Counted from the first letter of the stretch, positions 8,501 through 17,123 are shown. The stretch: 64,000 nt of DNA from Streptomyces sp. NBC_00376 (GCF_036077095.1 NZ_CP107960.1:5332001-5396000), one strand, 5' to 3'. Notes: generated by a model not told the origin, from the letters alone. Numbers and translations: made by a program.

Positions 8501-10547
8501 CTGGCTCGGCGACGCCTTCGCCTCCGGCGGCTCCGCCGGCTACGACCACAAGGGCATGGGCATCACCGCCCGCGGCGCCTGGGAGTCCGTCAAGCGGCAC
8601 TTCCGCGAGCTGGGCCACGACACCCAGACCGAGGACTTCACCGTCGTCGGCGTCGGCGACATGTCCGGTGACGTCTTCGGCAACGGCATGCTGCTCTCCG
8701 AGCACATCCGGCTCGTCGCCGCCTTCGACCACCGGCACATCTTCATCGACCCGACCCCGGACGCCGCCACCTCGTACGCCGAGCGCCGCCGGCTGTTCGA
8801 GCTGCCGCGCAGCTCCTGGGCCGACTACAACAAGGGCCTGCTCTCCGCGGGCGGTGGCATCCACCCGCGCAGCGCCAAGTCCATCCCGGTCAACGCGCAC
8901 ATCCGCGAGGCGCTCGGCATCGAGCCGGGCGTCACCAAGATGACGCCCGCCGAGCTGATGCAGACCATCCTCAAGGCCCCCGTGGACCTGGTGTGGAACG
9001 GCGGCATCGGTACGTACATCAAGTCCTCCGCCGAGTCGAACGCGGACGTCGGCGACAAGGCCAACGACGCGATCCGCGTCAACGGCGAGGACCTGCGGGC
9101 CAAGGTCGTCGGCGAGGGCGGCAACCTCGGCGCCACCCAGCTCGGCCGGATCGAGTTCGCCCGCGGCGGCGGCCGGATCAACACCGACGCGATCGACAAC
9201 AGCGCCGGCGTGGACACCTCCGACCACGAGGTGAACATCAAGATCCTGCTCAACGGCCTGGTCCGGGACGGCGACATGACCGTCAAGCAGCGCAACAAGC
9301 TGCTCGCCGAGATGACCGACGAGATCGGCCGTCTGGTGCTGCGCAACAACTACGCGCAGAACGTGGCGCTCGCCAACGCCACCGCCCAGTCGCCCTCGCT
9401 GCTCCACGCCCACCAGCGCTTCATGCGCCGGCTCGGCCGCGACGGCGACCTCGACCGCGGTCTCGAGTTCCTGCCCGCCGACCGCCAGATCCGTGAGCTG
9501 CTCAACACCTCCAAGGGGCTCAGCCAGCCCGAGCTGGCCGTGCTGCTCGCGTACACCAAGATCACGGCGGCCCGGGAGCTGATCCGGACCAGCCTGCCGG
9601 ACGACCCGCACCTGCAGAAGCTGCTGCACGCCTACTTCCCGGAGCAGCTGCGCAAGCAGTTCCCCGAGGCGGTCGACGGGCACGCGCTGCGGCGCGAGAT
9701 CATCACCACGGTCCTGGTCAACGACACCGTGAACAGCGGTGGTTCGACCTTCCTGCACCGGCTGCGGGAAGAGACCGGTGCCTCGATCGAGGAGATCGTG
9801 CGGGCCCAGTTCGCGGCCCGTGAGATCTTCGGCCTCGGCCAGGTGTGGGACGCCGTCGAGGCGCTCGACAACGAGGTCGCCGCCGATGTGCAGACCCGGA
9901 TCCGGCTGCACTCGCGCCGGCTCGTCGAGCGCGGTTCGCGCTGGCTGCTCGGCAACCGGCCGCAGCCGCTGGAGATCGCCGCGACGATCGACTTCTTCAA
10001 GGAGGGCGTCGACAAGGTCTGGGCAGAGCTGCCCAAGATGCTGATGGGTACCGACCTGGAGTGGTACCAGTCGATCCTGGACGAGCTCACCGAGGCGGGC
10101 GTCCCGGGCGAGCTGGCCCAGCGGGTCGCCGGATTCTCCTCCGCCTTCCCGGTGCTGGACATCGTGGCGATCGCGGAGCGCACCGGCAAGGACCCGCTCT
10201 CCGTCGCCGAGGTGTACTACGACCTCGCGGACCGGCTCGGCATCACCCAGCTGATGGACCGGATCATCGAGCTGCCGCGGGCCGACCGCTGGCAGTCCAT
10301 GGCCCGCGCCTCCATCCGCGAGGACCTGTACGCCGCGCACGCCGCGCTCACCGCGGACGTGCTGGCGGTCGGCAACGGGACCTCGACGCCGGAGGAGCGG
10401 TTCAAGGCGTGGGAGGAGAAGAACGCGGCGATCCTGACGCGGTCCCGCTCCACCCTTGAGGAGATCCAGGGGTCGGACGCGTTCGACCTGGCGAACCTGT
10501 CGGTGGCGATGCGGACGATGCGCACCCTGCTCCGTACGCACGGGTAG
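5553..10547 (+). CDS. NAD-specific glutamate dehydrogenase, large type
   Basis: A 1664-aa enzyme of the large (~180 kDa) NAD-GDH class first described in Streptomyces clavuligerus; it interconverts glutamate and 2-oxoglutarate with NAD, mainly in the catabolic direction. The N-terminal ~700 residues carry ACT-like regulatory segments. The catalytic core includes RGGLRWSDRREDFRTEILG and KAQMVKNTVIVPVGAKGGFV (about residues 860-905). The nucleotide-binding part contains VVGEGGNLGATQLGR near residue 1187. AGAGGA precedes the ATG. Length is normal and the frame is intact. It stands alone, with no partner gene beside it. Confidence 0.95.
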   Translation: MQTKLDEAKAELLARAAQVADSSPGGGVGGPGGTSRVRVAATGAEQERPGQDVLLSYLQRYYLHTAPEDIAGRDPVDVFGAASSHYRLAETRPQGTANVRVHTPTVEENGWTCSHTVVEVVTDDMPFLVDSVTNELSRQGRGIHVVIHPQVVVRRDVTGKLIEVLAEGNGLTAGRKGADDKKSELPHDALVESWIHVEIDRETDRADLQQISADLLRVLSDVRETVEDWDKMRDAALRIADDLPGEPLDDLGDEEVNEARELLRWLAADHFTFLGYREYELKDTDSLAAVPGTGLGILRSDPHHSVDEAHPVSPSFDRLPADARAKARERKLLVLTKANSRSTVHRPSYLDYVGVKKFDADGNVIGERRFLGLFSSAAYTESVRRVPVIRRKVAEVLEGAGFSPNSHDGRDLLQILETYPRDELFQTPVDQLRSVVTSVLYLQERRRLRLYLRQDEYGRYYSAIVYLPRDRYTTGVRLRLIDILKEELGGTSVDFTAWNTESILSRLHFVVRVAPGTELPDLTDAEADRIEARLVEAARSWADGFQEALGAECGEERAAELLRQYGHSFPEGYKADHTPRSAVADLVHLEALKQDEKDFALSLYEPVGAAPGERRFKIYRTGEQVSLSAVLPALQQLGVEVVDERPYELRCADRTHAWIYDFGLRMPQVGGNGNYLADDARDRFQDAFAAVWTGEAENDGFNSLVLGAGLNWRQAMVLRAYAKYLRQAGSTFSQDYMESTLRNNVHTTRLLVSLFEARMSPERQHAGTELIDGLLEELDGALDQVASLDEDRILRSFLTVIKATLRTNFFQRDDSGKPHGYVSMKFDPQSIPDLPAPRPAFEIWVYSPRVEGVHLRFGKVARGGLRWSDRREDFRTEILGLVKAQMVKNTVIVPVGAKGGFVAKQLPDPAVDRDAWMAEGIASYRTFISALLDITDNMVAGEVVPPVDVVRHDEDDTYLVVAADKGTASFSDIANEVAVGYGFWLGDAFASGGSAGYDHKGMGITARGAWESVKRHFRELGHDTQTEDFTVVGVGDMSGDVFGNGMLLSEHIRLVAAFDHRHIFIDPTPDAATSYAERRRLFELPRSSWADYNKGLLSAGGGIHPRSAKSIPVNAHIREALGIEPGVTKMTPAELMQTILKAPVDLVWNGGIGTYIKSSAESNADVGDKANDAIRVNGEDLRAKVVGEGGNLGATQLGRIEFARGGGRINTDAIDNSAGVDTSDHEVNIKILLNGLVRDGDMTVKQRNKLLAEMTDEIGRLVLRNNYAQNVALANATAQSPSLLHAHQRFMRRLGRDGDLDRGLEFLPADRQIRELLNTSKGLSQPELAVLLAYTKITAARELIRTSLPDDPHLQKLLHAYFPEQLRKQFPEAVDGHALRREIITTVLVNDTVNSGGSTFLHRLREETGASIEEIVRAQFAAREIFGLGQVWDAVEALDNEVAADVQTRIRLHSRRLVERGSRWLLGNRPQPLEIAATIDFFKEGVDKVWAELPKMLMGTDLEWYQSILDELTEAGVPGELAQRVAGFSSAFPVLDIVAIAERTGKDPLSVAEVYYDLADRLGITQLMDRIIELPRADRWQSMARASIREDLYAAHAALTADVLAVGNGTSTPEERFKAWEEKNAAILTRSRSTLEEIQGSDAFDLANLSVAMRTMRTLLRTHG

Positions 10548-10629
10548 CCGGTTGAGGGCTGGTAGTTGAGGGGAGGCGGTCGCCGGGGGTCCGGTGGCCG
10601 CCTCCCTTCTGTTGTCGAGGCGCGGGGCG

Positions 10630-11766
10630 TCAGTACATGCGGGTTTCGGCTGCCGCGTCCGGCGGGGGTGGCCGGCGGCGTTGCCATTCCTGGGCCAGTT
10701 CGGTCGGGAAGCGGCGGCCGCTGCGGGCCAGGATCACGCCCTCGACCAGCCGGAGTTCGTCCCCGCCGTGGTACTGCCGCTCGGTCGTGCCGAGCTTCTT
10801 CCACGGGCCCGGACCCGATCTGCCGGCCGTCGAACGCCATCGGGTGCCGTAGGTGCTGTGGTCCCGTACGTGGACGATGCCACCGGTCACCCGCAGCTCG
10901 ACGTGGGCGCGGCTGAGGCCGGCGGTGCGGTGCTCGGGGACCAGGCCGTGCAGGGAGATGCCGCCCTCGCCGGGGGCCCGGCCGACCTTCACCGTCGTGC
11001 CGTCCTCCAGCGTGAACCGGGCCTTCACGTCGCCCTCCACCAGGAGCTTCAGCTGGACGGTCGCCGTGCGCGGGCCGTCGTCGACCAGCGGGGTGCCGTG
11101 GCTCTGGCAGCGGGGTACGCCCCTGAGTACACGCGGCAACAGGGCGGCGCTGCCCTTGTGGGTGTCGTAGAGGGTGCAACGGCGGTCCGTGCAACGCCAG
11201 TTGCGGCTGATCACGTCGAAGCGGGGGGTGCGGTGCGGGCCCAGCAGCCCCATCTTCTTCAGCACGTCCTCCTCCATCTTCCTGGAGATGTCCAGCGCGC
11301 TGGCCACCCCCATGTCGACGGGGACGAGCCCGACCTTGCCGCCACCGGCCGGGACCGGCTCCAGGAAGTCGTCCGTATTGCCCTGGATCCAGGGGTGCGA
11401 CTCGCGGTGGCCGCGGAAACGGTCGCCGGTGATGACGGGGATGCCGGTGTACGCGCACAGTTCGAGCAGGCGGTCGTCGGCGTCCGGCAGTTCCTCGACC
11501 AGGCCGCGGTCCACCCAGCGGCCGAGCAGCCGGATGTCGGTGGGATCGGTGAACTCCCGGCGTGCGCCGAGCCGCAGGCCGGCGTCGGCGACCAGATACA
11601 GCTTGACGTCCGGATCCCGGGCGAGCCTCTTCGCGGCGTCCACGAGGAGCCGCAGCCGGCGCAGCGAGCGCGCACCGGGTTCGCCCAGCGTGCGGTTGCG
11701 CACGACGTTGGACAGATCCACCAGGAAGCAGGCCGCGCTGAAGTCGGTGGTGAGGTGGTCCTCCAT
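10630..11766 (-). CDS. PIN/NYN-like domain, zinc knuckle and FHA domain fusion protein
   Basis: A 378-aa cytosolic protein. Residues 13-160 look like a PIN/NYN ribonuclease fold: LVDLSNVVRN (Asp17, Asn20), LVADAG (Asp61), PDADDRLLELC (Asp95/97/98) and VITGDRFRGH (Asp114-115 region). Residues 192-223 contain CTDRRC...CQSH, a possible zinc knuckle. Residues 238-350 are an FHA phosphothreonine-binding domain with VGRAPG, LSRAHVEL and HSTYGT. The two kinase genes next door are natural candidates to phosphorylate its partners. An ACTTC array lies in its leader. RNase activity is inferred from the acidic pattern only; the FHA call is firm. Confidence 0.75.
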   Translation of the reverse strand: MEDHLTTDFSAACFLVDLSNVVRNRTLGEPGARSLRRLRLLVDAAKRLARDPDVKLYLVADAGLRLGARREFTDPTDIRLLGRWVDRGLVEELPDADDRLLELCAYTGIPVITGDRFRGHRESHPWIQGNTDDFLEPVPAGGGKVGLVPVDMGVASALDISRKMEEDVLKKMGLLGPHRTPRFDVISRNWRCTDRRCTLYDTHKGSAALLPRVLRGVPRCQSHGTPLVDDGPRTATVQLKLLVEGDVKARFTLEDGTTVKVGRAPGEGGISLHGLVPEHRTAGLSRAHVELRVTGGIVHVRDHSTYGTRWRSTAGRSGPGPWKKLGTTERQYHGGDELRLVEGVILARSGRRFPTELAQEWQRRRPPPPDAAAETRMY

Positions 11767-11782
11767 CGAGATCGCCTTCCCG

Positions 11783-11832
11783 GAAGTCCCGTTGAAGTAC
11801 TCCAGAAGTGTTTCTCGAAGTACTTCTGAAGT
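11783..11832 (-). promoter_or_regulatory. Five ACTTC repeats phased at 11-12 bp
   Basis: On the minus strand the word ACTTC occurs five times just upstream of the PIN/FHA start codon. On the plus strand the GAAGT copies start at 11783, 11794, 11805, 11817 and 11828. Spacing of 11, 11, 12 and 11 bp puts all copies on one helix face, as for winged-helix or SARP-type operators. Two neighbouring copies also form the palindrome GAAGTACTTC. A TATTAA hexamer lies on the minus strand at about 11855-11860, so the array would fall in the early transcript or just downstream of the promoter. Confidence 0.5.
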
Positions 11833-11884
11833 CCCTGATCGGAAGCTGACGGCATGTTAATACCGTTGTGGTGCAACTGTATTG

Positions 11885-12344
11885 ACGCCCTCGGCGGTCG
11901 CGGAGTTCCGGCAGGGACGCGGACGGGCGGCGTTCCGGCCCCTCCCCGGAGGTCGCCGTCTCGCTGCTGACCGCGAGGGAGACCCTGTGGGCGCAGGTCG
12001 ACGGGGCGGAGGCCGTGCTCGGCTCGGGCTGCCGGGTGGCGGTGGTGCGCGGCCGCGGACGGGTTCAGTGGCTGGCGGCCGGTGACGGTGGTCGACCCGG
12101 CCGCGCTCACCGTACGGCTCGTACCGCTGGCCCTCGCCGAACCGCCCGTCGGCACCGCGACCCCCGTGGCGGAGCTGTACACGGACCCCGAGTGCTGCCG
12201 GGCCCCTCGCCCGTGCTCCACCGGCTGATCACCGCCCACGGGCTGCCCGCCGCCACCCGGGCACGGGCGGCGGCGCTGCCGGCGGGCGGGGAGCCGGAGG
12301 AGCGGGTGCTGCTGCGGCTGTGGGGGCGAGCGGCTATCCGTTGA
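11885..12344 (+). pseudogene. Frameshifted remnant of a small coding gene
   Basis: Protein-like sequence jumps between frames here. It begins as TPSAVAEFRQGRGRAAFRPL, then VAVSLLTARETLWAQVDGAE and SGCRVAVVRGRGRVQW in a second frame. It continues as VTVVDPAALTVRLVPLALAEPP and PVAELYTDPECC in a third, then VLHRLITAHGLPAATR through GEPEERVLLRLWG to a stop in the second frame again. No single frame carries the gene and no clear start codon is left. I do not recognise the parent protein. The pattern fits a decayed gene; sequencing errors are the alternative. Confidence 0.5.
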
Positions 12345-14109
12345 TCTTCCAGAGGGTCAGCGAGCCCTCGTAGGTCGGGGTCTCCTTGTTGTCGTTGACC
12401 ACGACTTCGGCGATCTTCCACTGGGCGAGATTGCCTTCGGACGTCACGCTGCACATCAGGTCGCCCGCCGCGATGGTCTTGTCCTTGACCAGCGTCTCGC
12501 TGGGGACCGAGCTGGGCAGCGGGTTCTGCTCGGCCGCGGTCCGGCATTCCTCGGGCGAGGCACCGCTCGCCTTGCCCAGGGCTCGGTCGAGCCGCAGGGT
12601 GTCGTACCCCGCGCTGAATTCGAGATCCTCCGAGTCGATCTCCGCGGTGGGGTCCACCTTCGGGGCGTCCAGGTCCACGTACGTCCAGTCCAGGCCGGAC
12701 GGGGTGCGCAGGGTCAGCGGCTTGTCCTGGAAGACCAGGGTGTACGAGGGGGCCGGGGGGCTCTTCGGCTTGGTGCCGGACGGCGAACCGGCGGGATCCG
12801 GCGGGGCGGACCCACCGCCGGTGCCGGCCTGCCGGGACTGCTGCGGGTCCGGTCCCTTGCTGTCGGTGCTCTGCTCGTTCCCGTTGTTCGCGTCGTCCGA
12901 TTTGTCGCCGACCGCCCAGAGGGTGCCGCCGATGCCTGCTGCGAACGCGACCGCCACGGCGGCGATCAGCAGGGCCGGCCGCCTGCCGCGGGGCTTGGCG
13001 GTGCCGGTCGCCGGGGCCTGCGGGGGCGGCTGGTGCGCCGTGAGCGGTCCGGTGCTCGCGCCCGTGGCGTGGACGGGCGGCACCGTGTTGGTGTCGTACG
13101 GCCCGTGCGGCGGTACGGGATCGGCGGGCGGCACGGTGCCGGTGGCGTACGGTCCGGACGGCGGCGGGCCCGGCGGGTACGTGGGCTGCGCCGCCGGGTC
13201 GGCCGGCTGCGGGGGCGGTTGCGCGGCCTGTTCGCGGCGGGCGATCTCCGCGGCGACCGGTTCGGGGAGCCAGCTGCCGGACTCCTGCGGCGGCCCGCCC
13301 GCGGCCCGCTCGCACAGGGACACCAGCTCGGCGGGGGTGATGCGGGCGGCCGGGTCGGCGATCAGGCAGCGTTCGAGCAGCGCGCGCAGTTCGGCCGGGT
13401 AGCCGTCCAGCCGGGGCGGACGGCTGGCGGTGTTGGCGATCTGGGTGGCGACGGTGAGCGCCCCGCCCGCGCCGTAGGGGTGCCGTCCGGTCGCCGCGAC
13501 GGCCGCGATCAGCCCCAGCGAGAAGACGTCCGTGGCAGGCCCGACCTGTTCGCCGAGCGCGTGCTCCGGTGACATGAACTGCGGTGTGCCGATCACTCCG
13601 CTGCCGGTGAGCTGCGTCGCGTCGGCGGCGCGTGCGATCCCGAAGTCGATGACGTACGGGCCCGTCGCGCCGAGCAGGATGTTGCCGGGCTTCAGATCGC
13701 GGTGGACGACTCCGGCCGCGTGGATGGCGGTCAGCGCCTGTGCGGTGCTGCCGACGAGCTGGAAGACCGTGGGCAGCGGCAGCGGGCCGCAGGATTCGAT
13801 GGCCGCCTGGAGTGCAAGGCCGGGCACGAACGCCGAGGCCAGCCAGGGGAGCGGACCGGAGGTGTCGTGGTCGACGACCGGCACCAGGTGGTAGCCCTGC
13901 ACGCGCCGGGCGGCCTGCACCTCCTGGTCGAACCGGCGACGGAATTCCGGATCGTCGCCGAACTCGCGGCGGATCAGCTTCAGCGCGACGGCCTGGCCGC
14001 CCCTGGTGTGCGAGAGATAGACCGTGCCCATCCCGCCCTCGCCGATCCGGGCGATCAGCCGGTACCCGGCGATCTCGCGCGGATCCTGGGGGCCGAGAGG
14101 TGTGAGCAC
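12334..14109 (-). CDS. Membrane-anchored Ser/Thr protein kinase
   Basis: A 591-aa Hanks-type kinase. The catalytic domain covers about residues 15-275, with the glycine loop GEGGMGTVY, HRDLKPGN and DFGIARA, and MSPEHAL after the activation loop. A Pro-rich cytosolic linker (about 280-365) leads to one membrane segment (PALLIAAVAVAFAAGIGGTL, about 375-395) and an extracellular domain of ~190 residues of unknown ligand. The start is GTG. It lies downstream of and in the same direction as a second, similar kinase, with the FHA-fusion gene beyond. PASTA repeats are absent. Confidence 0.92.
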   Translation of the reverse strand: MLTPLGPQDPREIAGYRLIARIGEGGMGTVYLSHTRGGQAVALKLIRREFGDDPEFRRRFDQEVQAARRVQGYHLVPVVDHDTSGPLPWLASAFVPGLALQAAIESCGPLPLPTVFQLVGSTAQALTAIHAAGVVHRDLKPGNILLGATGPYVIDFGIARAADATQLTGSGVIGTPQFMSPEHALGEQVGPATDVFSLGLIAAVAATGRHPYGAGGALTVATQIANTASRPPRLDGYPAELRALLERCLIADPAARITPAELVSLCERAAGGPPQESGSWLPEPVAAEIARREQAAQPPPQPADPAAQPTYPPGPPPSGPYATGTVPPADPVPPHGPYDTNTVPPVHATGASTGPLTAHQPPPQAPATGTAKPRGRRPALLIAAVAVAFAAGIGGTLWAVGDKSDDANNGNEQSTDSKGPDPQQSRQAGTGGGSAPPDPAGSPSGTKPKSPPAPSYTLVFQDKPLTLRTPSGLDWTYVDLDAPKVDPTAEIDSEDLEFSAGYDTLRLDRALGKASGASPEECRTAAEQNPLPSSVPSETLVKDKTIAAGDLMCSVTSEGNLAQWKIAEVVVNDNKETPTYEGSLTLWKING

Positions 14110-14196
14110 GTCGCCGGTGCCGGTACTGATGGGAGCCTCCCCCGCTCATCACTGCAAGTGTGCCGGACGAGACTACGACAAGTTTTGGGCCGTCAA

Positions 14197-15219
14197 TCAA
14201 CGATCCTGCAACGGAGTTCGACGGACCCGGCGATTCCATTCGGCGGCCATCGGATCGCGCACGGTCGGCACATAGGTGGGGGTGTACGCGGACGGGCGGG
14301 GCCGGGTCGCCGCCTCGATCCGGGCCACGGCCGCGGCCACCGGGTCCGGCAGCCAGCCGGTGAAGACCCGCAGACCCCGGTCGTCGTCCGCGCCGAGCGC
14401 CCGCCGGCACATTTCCGCGACCTCGCGGGCGGCGGGGCGCTCCTCGGGCCGGGCCGCGAGACAGCGTTCGAGCAGCCCGCGCAGCGGCTCCGGGTGGTGG
14501 TCCAGCCGCGGGGGTTCGCGGTCGGTGCCCGCGATGCGGGCGGCCACCGCGAGGCCGTGGCCCCGGCCGTACGGGTGCTCCCCGGCGGCGGCCTCGGCGG
14601 CCAGCAGCCCGAGCGCGAACACGTCGGACGCGGGCGTCAGCGGCCTGCCCAGCGCGTGCTCCGGCGACATGTACTTCGGGCTGCCGATCAGCCGCCCCGC
14701 CGTGGTGAGGGTCCGGGTGTCGGCCGCCCGCGCGATCCCGAAGTCGAGCAGCCAGGGGCCGCTCGCGGCGAGCAGCATGTTGCCGGGCTTGATGTCCCGG
14801 TGGATGACCCCGGCGCCGTGGACCGCGTCCAGCGCACCGGCCAGGCAGCCGGTCAGCCGGAGCACCGCGTCCGCGGGCAGCGGACCGTGCCCGCCGATGA
14901 CGGCGTCCAGTGGCAGGCCGGGGACGTAGTGGGTGGCGAGCCAGGGCCGCGGCCCCTCGGTGTCGTGGTCGACGACGGCCACCAGGTGGTACCCCGAGAC
15001 CCGGCGGGCGGCGGCCACCTCACGGGCGAACCGCACCCGGAACTCCGCGCTCTGCGCGTACTCCCGGCGGATCACCTTCAGGGCGACGGGCTGGCCGCCC
15101 CGGGTGTGCGAGAGGTAGACGGTGCCCATCCCGCCCGCGCCCACCCGGGCCCGCAGCACATAGCCGGAGATCTCGCGCGGATCGTCCGCCCGCAGTGGTC
15201 CCGGCACGCCGTCCTGCAT
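14197..15219 (-). CDS. Soluble Ser/Thr protein kinase, paralogue of its neighbour
   Basis: A 340-aa Hanks-type kinase with GAGGMGTVYLSHTRGG, HRDIKPGNML, DFGIARAADTRTLT and MSPEHALGRPL, all very close in wording to the downstream kinase. The two look like a tandem duplication. It ends soon after the catalytic domain with a basic tail and has no membrane segment, so it should be cytosolic. The ATG at 15219 is preferred to an upstream start because the kinase N-terminus (PLRADDPREISGYVL) aligns with that of the neighbour. The kinases are 87 bp apart and may be co-transcribed. Confidence 0.9.
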   Translation of the reverse strand: MQDGVPGPLRADDPREISGYVLRARVGAGGMGTVYLSHTRGGQPVALKVIRREYAQSAEFRVRFAREVAAARRVSGYHLVAVVDHDTEGPRPWLATHYVPGLPLDAVIGGHGPLPADAVLRLTGCLAGALDAVHGAGVIHRDIKPGNMLLAASGPWLLDFGIARAADTRTLTTAGRLIGSPKYMSPEHALGRPLTPASDVFALGLLAAEAAAGEHPYGRGHGLAVAARIAGTDREPPRLDHHPEPLRGLLERCLAARPEERPAAREVAEMCRRALGADDDRGLRVFTGWLPDPVAAAVARIEAATRPRPSAYTPTYVPTVRDPMAAEWNRRVRRTPLQDR

Positions 15220-15344
15220 GTGTCCCCCTGAGCGGATCCGGGGGCGCGACCCCCACGACGCAACCCCTGCGACGCAACCCCGTTGTGCGGCAGGGGAGTT
15301 TATCGCCCCCGCCGCGACGCCCTGCTTCCTGCCGGAGCTGGACT

Positions 15345-16124
15345 TCACTTCTTGCCGGACGTGAACTTCTCGTACGCCGCCACGACCTCGTCCGCCGGAC
15401 CGTCCATCCGCAGCGTCCCCGCCTCCAGCCAGATCGCCCGGTCGCAGGTCTCGGTGATCGACTTGTTGCTGTGGCTGACCAGGAAGACCGTGCCGGCCTC
15501 CTTGCGGAGCTCGATGATCCGTTCCTTGCTGCGCCGCTGGAACCTGGCGTCGCCGGTGGACAGCGCCTCGTCGATCAGGAGGACGTCGTGGCTCTTGGCG
15601 GCGGCGATGGAGAAGCGCAGCCGGGCGCCCATGCCGGAGGAGTACGTACGCATCGGCAGGGTGATGAAGTCGCCCTTCTCGTTGATCCCGGAGAAGTCGA
15701 CGATCCCCTGGTAGCGCTCGCGGATCTGGGCACGCGTCATGCCCATCGCGAGGCCGCCGAGCACCACGTTGCGCTCGCCGGTCAGGTCGCTCATCAGCGC
15801 GGCGTTCACCCCGAGCAGCGAAGGCTGGCCCTGGGTGTGCACCCGGCCCTTCGTCGCGGGCAGCAGACCGGCGATGGCCTTGAGCAGGGTCGACTTCCCC
15901 GAGCCGTTGGAGCCGATCAGGCCGATGGCCTCGCCCTTGTACGCGGCGAAGCTCACCCCCTTCACGGCGTGCACCTCGCGCACCCCGGGGGCCTGCCGGC
16001 GCGAGACGATCCGGCTGAGCGCCGAGGTGGCGCTGCCCTTTCCGGTACGGGCGCCGTTCACCTTGTACGTGATGTGGACGTCGTCCACGACGACGGTCGG
16101 CACCCGCTCGTCGATGTCGGTCAT
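15345..16124 (-). CDS. Teichoic-acid/polysaccharide exporter ATP-binding protein (TagH-like)
   Basis: A 259-aa ABC ATPase of the polysaccharide/polyol-phosphate export type. Walker A is IGSNGSGKSTLL, the signature is YSSGMGARLRFSI (the diverged SSGM form typical of TagH/KpsT/Wzt-like ATPases), and Walker B is VLLIDEALSTGD. The start MTDIDERVPT lies 5 bp after the stop of the permease gene, so the two form one operon. It lacks the C-terminal carbohydrate-binding extension of Wzt. With the permease it would flip lipid-linked wall polymer made by the nearby TagF-like enzymes. Confidence 0.93.
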   Translation of the reverse strand: MTDIDERVPTVVVDDVHITYKVNGARTGKGSATSALSRIVSRRQAPGVREVHAVKGVSFAAYKGEAIGLIGSNGSGKSTLLKAIAGLLPATKGRVHTQGQPSLLGVNAALMSDLTGERNVVLGGLAMGMTRAQIRERYQGIVDFSGINEKGDFITLPMRTYSSGMGARLRFSIAAAKSHDVLLIDEALSTGDARFQRRSKERIIELRKEAGTVFLVSHSNKSITETCDRAIWLEAGTLRMDGPADEVVAAYEKFTSGKK

Positions 16125-16128
16125 GTGG

Positions 16129-17067
16129 TCAGCCACGTCCGTACCGCTCCTCCGCCTGCCAGAAGTACACGAATCCGCCCACGCCGCACACGAGCGCCCA
16201 GCCCGCGGCGATCGCCCACACATGCGGCGGGAGGTGGGACGCGCCGAAGCTGTCGATCAGCGCGAACCGCATCAGATCGATGAAGACGGCGGCCGGATTG
16301 CACTCCAGCATCACCATCACGAAGTGCGGTATCCGGTCGCCCTTGAGCATGGTGTCCACGCTCCACATGACCCCGGACGCGTACATCCAGGTCCGCAGGA
16401 CGAACGGCATCAGCTGGGCGATGTCCGGCGTCCGGGCGGCCAGCCGCGCCACCACCATGGAGACGCCGGTGTTGAACACGGCCTGGAGGAACAGAGCCGG
16501 GACCGCCAGCAGCCAGGACGGCCTGGGGAACTGCCCGAACCCGACGAGGATCAGCACCAGTGCGCCCAGCGAGAACAGCAGCTGCTGGAGCTGTTGCAGG
16601 GCCAGCGCGATCGGCAGCGAGGCGCGCGGGAAGTGCAGCGCCCGGACGAGCCCCAGATTGCCGCTGATCGCCCGGGTGCCCGCGGTGATCGAGCTGCTGG
16701 TGAAGGTCCAGATGAAGACGCCGGTGACGAGGAAGGGCACGAAGTCCTCGACATTGCGCTTGGTGTTCATCAGGACGCCGAAGATGAAGTAGTAGACCGT
16801 CGCGTTCAGCAGCGGCGTCATGATCTGCCAGATCTGGCCGAGCTTCGCCTGGCTGTACTGGGCGGTCAGCTTGGCGGTGGCGAACGCCGTGATGAAGTGC
16901 CGCCGCCCCCACAGCTGCCGGACGTACGCCGTCAGCGAGGGCCGGGCCCCGCTCATCGTGAGTCCGTGCCGGGCGGCGAGCGCGGCGAGCTCGCCCGGTG
17001 CGTACACCGGGAGGGCCGCACCGGCTGGGGTGTCGGCCGGGGCCGGCGGGGTTGCTGTCTGGCTCAC
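16129..17067 (-). CDS. Teichoic-acid/polysaccharide exporter permease (TagG-like)
   Basis: A ~312-aa ABC-2 type integral membrane protein with about six hydrophobic segments, starting with ATVYYFIFGVLMN and ending VCGVGGFVYFWQAEERYGRG. The cytosolic N-terminal helix FITAFATAKLTAQYSQAKLGQIWQI is characteristic of TagG/Wzm permeases. I chose a GTG at 17067 (VSQTATPPAP). A longer frame starting at ATG 17181 would run through the TetR promoter region and looks low-complexity. It is transcribed divergently from the TetR gene and is operonic with the ATPase. Confidence 0.92.
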   Translation of the reverse strand: MSQTATPPAPADTPAGAALPVYAPGELAALAARHGLTMSGARPSLTAYVRQLWGRRHFITAFATAKLTAQYSQAKLGQIWQIMTPLLNATVYYFIFGVLMNTKRNVEDFVPFLVTGVFIWTFTSSSITAGTRAISGNLGLVRALHFPRASLPIALALQQLQQLLFSLGALVLILVGFGQFPRPSWLLAVPALFLQAVFNTGVSMVVARLAARTPDIAQLMPFVLRTWMYASGVMWSVDTMLKGDRIPHFVMVMLECNPAAVFIDLMRFALIDSFGASHLPPHVWAIAAGWALVCGVGGFVYFWQAEERYGRG

Positions 17068-17123
17068 CACGATCGCTTTCGACGGGGGCGGGGGGAGCGA
17101 CGTTCGACGGAACGGGACCGTAT

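Noticed and set aside
7659..10541. A 960-codon minus-strand frame opposite NAD-GDH
   Set aside because: Pure antisense shadow, Val/Gly/Asp/Arg-rich, no start signal or homology pattern.
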